DNA from: Janthinobacterium sp. BJB426
GTDB taxonomy: Bacteria > Pseudomonadota > Gammaproteobacteria > Burkholderiales > Burkholderiaceae_D
Reading direction: 5' to 3'
DNA length: 64,000 bases
NCBI RefSeq assembly: GCF_002735705.1
Contig: NZ_PDZL01000018.1
Location: forward strand, 50,433-114,432
Below the pieces are notes generated by a model. It searched no databases and had not been told where the DNA came from. It worked only from the letters and a program-made list of their open reading frames with translations. Position numbers and translations under genes: made by a program. Position 1 is the first letter of the stretch. Every line of letters begins with the position of its first letter. Below are positions 61,115-64,000 of the stretch, one piece after another.

Positions 61115-62014
61115 ATGAAAAAAGCTACTTACACCACCATTCCCGGCCTGCTGGCCATGGCCGCTTTTGTCGCCGCCTGCAGCTCCGCACCGACCACCAC
61201 CAGCCTGCTCGACCAGACGCGCGGCGACTACATGGCGGCGCAATCGAACCCGATCGTGTCGACCTATGCGCCACGCGAATTCCGTGAAGCGAGCGCTGCG
61301 CTGGAAGCGGCAAACGCGGCCGCCACGCGCCAGGAAGATAGCGAAAAGGTCGACAAGCTGGCCTACCTGGCCAAGCAAAAGATAGCCACGGCGCAAGAAG
61401 TTGCCAAGCAAAAGGCCGCGGAAGCCGATATTGCCAACGCCGGCAAGCAGCGCGACCAGTTGCGCCTCGATGCGCGCACGCAGCAAGCTGACCAGGCCAC
61501 GGCCCGCGCCCAGTCGGCGCAAGCGGATGCGGAAGCGGCCAAGGCCCAGGCGCAAGCGGCCGAAGCGTCGGCCCGCGATGCGCAAGCCCGCGCCGCCGGA
61601 CTCGAAGCGCAGCTGGCCGACCTGGCCGCCAAGAAAACCGAACGCGGCATGGTGATCACCCTGGGTGACGTGCTGTTTGGCACGGACAAGGCGAACCTGA
61701 CGGCCGATGGAGCGAATACGGCGCGCAAGCTGGCTGACGTGCTGAAAAACAACCCGCAGCGCACCGTGCTGATCGAAGGCTTTACGGATAGCACGGGCGG
61801 TTCCGCGCACAACCTGGAATTGTCGCAACGCCGCGCCGAATCCGTGCGCAATGCGCTGCTGGAGCAAGGCATCAGCCGCGACCGCATCGCCACGAAAGGC
61901 TATGGCGCCGCCTATCCGGCCGCCGGCAATGACAGCGCGGCGAACCGCCAGCTGAATCGCCGGGTGGAAATCGTCTTGTCCGAGGACAACACGGCCATTC
62001 CCGCCCGCCGTTAA
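61115..62014 (+). CDS. DUF4398-OmpA lipoprotein
   Basis: A 299-residue lipoprotein (lipobox VAAC). Residues about 25-190 hold a DUF4398-like helical region with a long alanine- and glutamine-rich coiled coil (TQQADQATARAQSAQADAEAAKAQ). The C-terminal OmpA domain shows DVLFGTDKANLTADG, LIEGFTDSTGGSAHNLELSQRRAESVRNAL and RQLNRRVEIV, which anchor to peptidoglycan. It is coupled to the single-domain DUF4398 gene. The two might form a spacer between outer membrane and cell wall. Confidence 0.92.
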   Translation: MKKATYTTIPGLLAMAAFVAACSSAPTTTSLLDQTRGDYMAAQSNPIVSTYAPREFREASAALEAANAAATRQEDSEKVDKLAYLAKQKIATAQEVAKQKAAEADIANAGKQRDQLRLDARTQQADQATARAQSAQADAEAAKAQAQAAEASARDAQARAAGLEAQLADLAAKKTERGMVITLGDVLFGTDKANLTADGANTARKLADVLKNNPQRTVLIEGFTDSTGGSAHNLELSQRRAESVRNALLEQGISRDRIATKGYGAAYPAAGNDSAANRQLNRRVEIVLSEDNTAIPARR

Positions 62015-62101
62015 GCTGCGTCAGTTGACGCGGCAGTAGAAAGGCAGCACCGGCCGAAGGTTGGCCGGTGGATACCCATGCAAGACTTGAAAGGAAACAT
62101 C

Positions 62102-62638
62102 ATGACCCAAACATCTGTTGAGATTCCAGCTGGCATCGATACGGCCGCCATCCGCGCCGCCGCCAAAAACCTGGACGACGGTGCCGTGACGGCCGGCTAC
62201 CAGGGCGACCGTCAGGAGTTGATCACCCTGTTGAATGGGGCGCTGGCCACCGAACTGGTGTGTATTGCGCGCTATAAACGCCATTACTACACGGTGAGCG
62301 GACGCGACAACGGCAGCATCAAGGCCGAGTTCCTGGAACATGCGCAGCAGGAGCAGGAACACGCCGACTGGCTGGCCGAACGCATCGTGCAATTGAATGG
62401 CAAGCCAGATTTTAATCCTGCAACATTGCTTGCGCGTAGCCATGCCGAGTATGATGACTCTGAAGACGTGCAGAGCATGGTGCGTGCCAATCTGATCGCG
62501 GAACGGGTAGCGATCGAGTCATATCGCCAGATGATCGTGAAAATCGGCGACAAAGACCCGACCACACGCCATTTGTTGATCAAAATCATGGCTGTCGAGG
62601 AAGAGCACGCCGATGATATGCGCGATCTAATGGAATAG
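62102..62638 (+). CDS. ferritin-like (bacterioferritin-type) protein
   Basis: A 178-residue four-helix protein. The di-iron pattern is visible: LATELVCIARYKRHYY, then AEFLEHAQQEQEHADWLAERI (E-x2-H), LIAERVAIESYRQMI and KIMAVEEEHADDM (E-x2-H). No haem methionine like that of bacterioferritin is evident. It probably oxidises or stores iron under stress. AAAGGA lies before the ATG at 62102. It is part of the stress run. Confidence 0.88.
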   Translation: MTQTSVEIPAGIDTAAIRAAAKNLDDGAVTAGYQGDRQELITLLNGALATELVCIARYKRHYYTVSGRDNGSIKAEFLEHAQQEQEHADWLAERIVQLNGKPDFNPATLLARSHAEYDDSEDVQSMVRANLIAERVAIESYRQMIVKIGDKDPTTRHLLIKIMAVEEEHADDMRDLME

Positions 62639-62696
62639 TGTTTTTGAGTAAAGTAGGTATAGTAACTACATTCATCCACAGCTAAGGAGCTAAACC

Positions 62697-62999
62697 ATGT
62701 TGGAAAACAATATCACCACCGTTAATAACGATGTCAAAACCCTGGTCAAGGATGCGCAAGCCCTGTTCAGCGCCGCTGCCGCCCTGACGGGCGAAAAAGC
62801 CGACGAAGTGCGCGTCAAGGGCATGAAAACCCTCGATGCCGCGCTGGCCAAGGCGCATGAAGCGCAAGCGTCGGCCATCGTTGCCACCAAGCAGATGGCT
62901 GCCCAAGCTGACGGTTATGTCAAGGAAAACCCATGGCGTACCGTGGCTGTCGCCGCTGGCGTCGGCGTGCTGGTCGGCTTCATCCTGGGCCGCAAGTAA
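62697..62999 (+). CDS. DUF883 (YqjD/ElaB-like) ribosome- and membrane-associated protein
   Basis: A 100-residue protein with a helical N terminus and a C-terminal membrane anchor with typical ending: VKENPWRTVAVAAGVGVLVGFILGRK. In E. coli such proteins (YqjD, ElaB) attach ribosomes to the membrane in stationary phase. AAGGAG precedes the ATG. It is first in the order DUF883, YqjE, YqjK, as in E. coli. Confidence 0.93.
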   Translation: MLENNITTVNNDVKTLVKDAQALFSAAAALTGEKADEVRVKGMKTLDAALAKAHEAQASAIVATKQMAAQADGYVKENPWRTVAVAAGVGVLVGFILGRK

Positions 63000-63017
63000 T
63001 CCACTGTCAGGAGCGAT

Positions 63018-63404
63018 ATGGACAAGTCTGCTTCGTCTCACCAGGGGCCGGGATTGATCGGCTCGGTTGCCGGCCTGGCCAAAAACGCCGTCGGACTGAT
63101 GTTGTCGCGGCTGGAACTGGCCACCATCGAACTGTCGGAAGTGCGCAATCACATGCTGCAGCTGATTGTCACTTTCGCGTTGGCGACCGTGGCGGGCTTG
63201 TTTGCCATCGCTTACGGCAGCGTGCTGATCGTCTTCCTGGCCTGGGATAGCCTGGGCTGGAAGATCCTGGCGATCATGACGGTCGTGTTCGTACTGCTGG
63301 CCATTGCGCTGGTCATGTATGCGCGCGCCATGCTGCGTCAAGGAAAGCTGTCCATGCCGGCCACCATGGCGGAATTGAAGGCTGACCGCGACATGCTGAT
63401 GTAA
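63018..63404 (+). CDS. YqjE-family membrane protein ('phage holin family')
   Basis: A 128-residue protein with two membrane spans (LIVTFALATVAGLFAIAYGSVLIVFLAW and KILAIMTVVFVLLAIALVMYA) in the pattern of YqjE. The database name 'phage holin' is misleading; no phage gene is around. CAGGAG lies before the ATG and the gene starts 18 bases after DUF883, so the two are in one operon. Confidence 0.92.
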   Translation: MDKSASSHQGPGLIGSVAGLAKNAVGLMLSRLELATIELSEVRNHMLQLIVTFALATVAGLFAIAYGSVLIVFLAWDSLGWKILAIMTVVFVLLAIALVMYARAMLRQGKLSMPATMAELKADRDMLM

Positions 63405-63425
63405 GCGGCCTCACGAGGAGAATTC

Positions 63426-63764
63426 ATGTCGGAAAACGACAAACTGGCGGCGCAAGCCGCCCGCAAGCGCCTGCTGATCGCCCAGGGCGAAATGTACCGC
63501 GTGGGCATCGTGCATGCGCGCGCCAACGTGGGCTATGCGCTGCGCCCCGAATCGATGCTGCAGGGCGTGGTCGAAACGGCGGTCGGCTTTGCCGGCCACC
63601 GGGTCGAATCGCTGCTGGCGCCGGGCGGCATGCGTTTGCAAGGCGCCATGCCTTACGTGCTGACGGCGCTGTCCTTTATCGGACGCAAGAAGCTGGTCAA
63701 GCCGGCCCTGGTCCTCGTGGCCGTGGCCGCCGTTGCCGCCAGTTGGCTGCGCCGCAAGCGCTGA
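63426..63764 (+). CDS. YqjK-like small protein
   Basis: A 112-residue protein with a basic, helical N terminus (LAAQAARKRLLIAQGEMYRVGIVHARANV) and a C-terminal membrane anchor (ALVLVAVAAVAASWLRRKR). It takes the place of YqjK in the order DUF883-YqjE-YqjK. Sequence similarity to E. coli YqjK is weak by eye, so the name rests on position. AGGAG lies before the ATG. A terminator follows. Confidence 0.8.
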   Translation: MSENDKLAAQAARKRLLIAQGEMYRVGIVHARANVGYALRPESMLQGVVETAVGFAGHRVESLLAPGGMRLQGAMPYVLTALSFIGRKKLVKPALVLVAVAAVAASWLRRKR

Positions 63765-63785
63765 ACGCCAGCCGTGTTGTACAGG

Positions 63786-63813
63786 AACGCCGTCATCGAC
63801 GGCGTTTTTTTTG
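63786..63813 (+). terminator. terminator after the DUF883-YqjE-YqjK operon
   Basis: AACGCCGTC (63786-63794) pairs with GACGGCGTT (63798-63806), loop ATC, followed by seven T residues. Confidence 0.92.
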
Positions 63814-63815
63814 GG

Positions 63816-64000
63816 CTATGTCACCATCAAATGTGGGAATACTCCCAGCGTTGCTTTCAATAACGTTTCTGGTGAACGGATGCGCCCGGCGTCGAGTATC
63901 CAGCGCCAGCCCAGGTAATTTGGCAGGTAGCGCGTGGCCACGCCGTGAAACGGACGCAGCCATTGCCGCAAGCGGCTGTGATACGCATTGACGTTCTGCA
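63816..64000 (-). mobile_element. 3' part of an ISXO2/IS1595-like transposase gene
   Basis: Translating the minus strand from 64000 gives 60 residues before a TAG at 63816-63818, in one open frame to the window edge. The words [27 protein letters not shown] and the W-R-W-I pattern are typical of the C-terminal part of ISXO2-like (IS1595 family) DDE transposases. The catalytic residues and the rest of the element lie beyond the window. No terminal inverted repeat was found between the stop and the terminator at 63786, so the element's end is not located. Confidence 0.75.

Noticed and set aside
63018..63404. Prophage holin
   Set aside because: The family name comes from a distant similarity. 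The gene sits in the DUF883-YqjE-YqjK order with no lysis or phage genes around.

Overview
The window looks like chromosome of a high-GC betaproteobacterium, most likely Oxalobacteraceae close to Janthinobacterium. This is inferred from gene content and codon use (strong G/C preference at third positions, a DUF3079 protein, a gonococcal-type membrane 'recombinase', the DUF883-YqjE-YqjK trio, many small glycine-zipper lipoproteins). No rRNA, tRNA, CRISPR array or complete mobile element was found. About 65 protein genes are supported. The first kilobase is clearly AT-richer than the rest.

Layout. 1-3.6 kb: an AT-rich edge with a folded element, a LexA-like box before a GFA-family gene, then small accessory genes (GNAT, DUF3079, a prolyl-tRNA editing domain). 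3.6-10.1 kb: a divergent MFS/TetR pair, a GNAT, an exported protein, a Sel1 protein, ribonuclease Z and a Tat-exported amidohydrolase. 10.2-18.4 kb: the most distinctive block. A five-gene minus-strand operon joins a YdeP/FdhF-type molybdopterin oxidoreductase, cytochrome bd oxidase (cydA, cydB), a bestrophin-type anion channel and fdhD. Facing it are a small winged-helix gene and moaA. The promoters of the operon and of moaA share the same double site, CTGTAC-N19-CTGTRC, which suggests one molybdoenzyme regulon. 18.4-29.4 kb: a MocR regulator opposite a DyP peroxidase, an MsbA-like ABC exporter, a MORN-repeat protein, MarR, a ClC channel, an NhaR-like regulator, and TerC/TerB.

29.4-36.2 kb: a sugar-diacid/glycerate module (CdaR regulator opposite an MFS permease and a type-2 glycerate kinase; ynfA is translationally coupled to cdaR), a quinone-oxidoreductase/LysR pair and a small cytochrome c. 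36.5-43.4 kb: a secreted DUF1800/DUF1501 pair, an AI-2E-type permease, and a divergent region with two tandem LexA boxes. That region lies between an unrecognised 74-residue protein and a PAP2 phosphatase, lipid kinase and metallophosphoesterase operon. 43.4-47.4 kb: a REPIN-like repeat abuts an orphan ParD antitoxin, followed by a phospholipase D/cardiolipin synthase overlapping the membrane 'recombinase'.

47.6-63.8 kb is dominated by envelope and stress genes: a porin, DUF3617, a TerC-CBS-CorC protein, an M16 peptidase, OmpA-type and glycine-zipper lipoproteins, a Crp/Fnr regulator, AsmA, a DUF4398/OmpA pair, a ferritin-like protein and the DUF883-YqjE-YqjK operon. The window ends inside an ISXO2/IS1595-like transposase on the minus strand.
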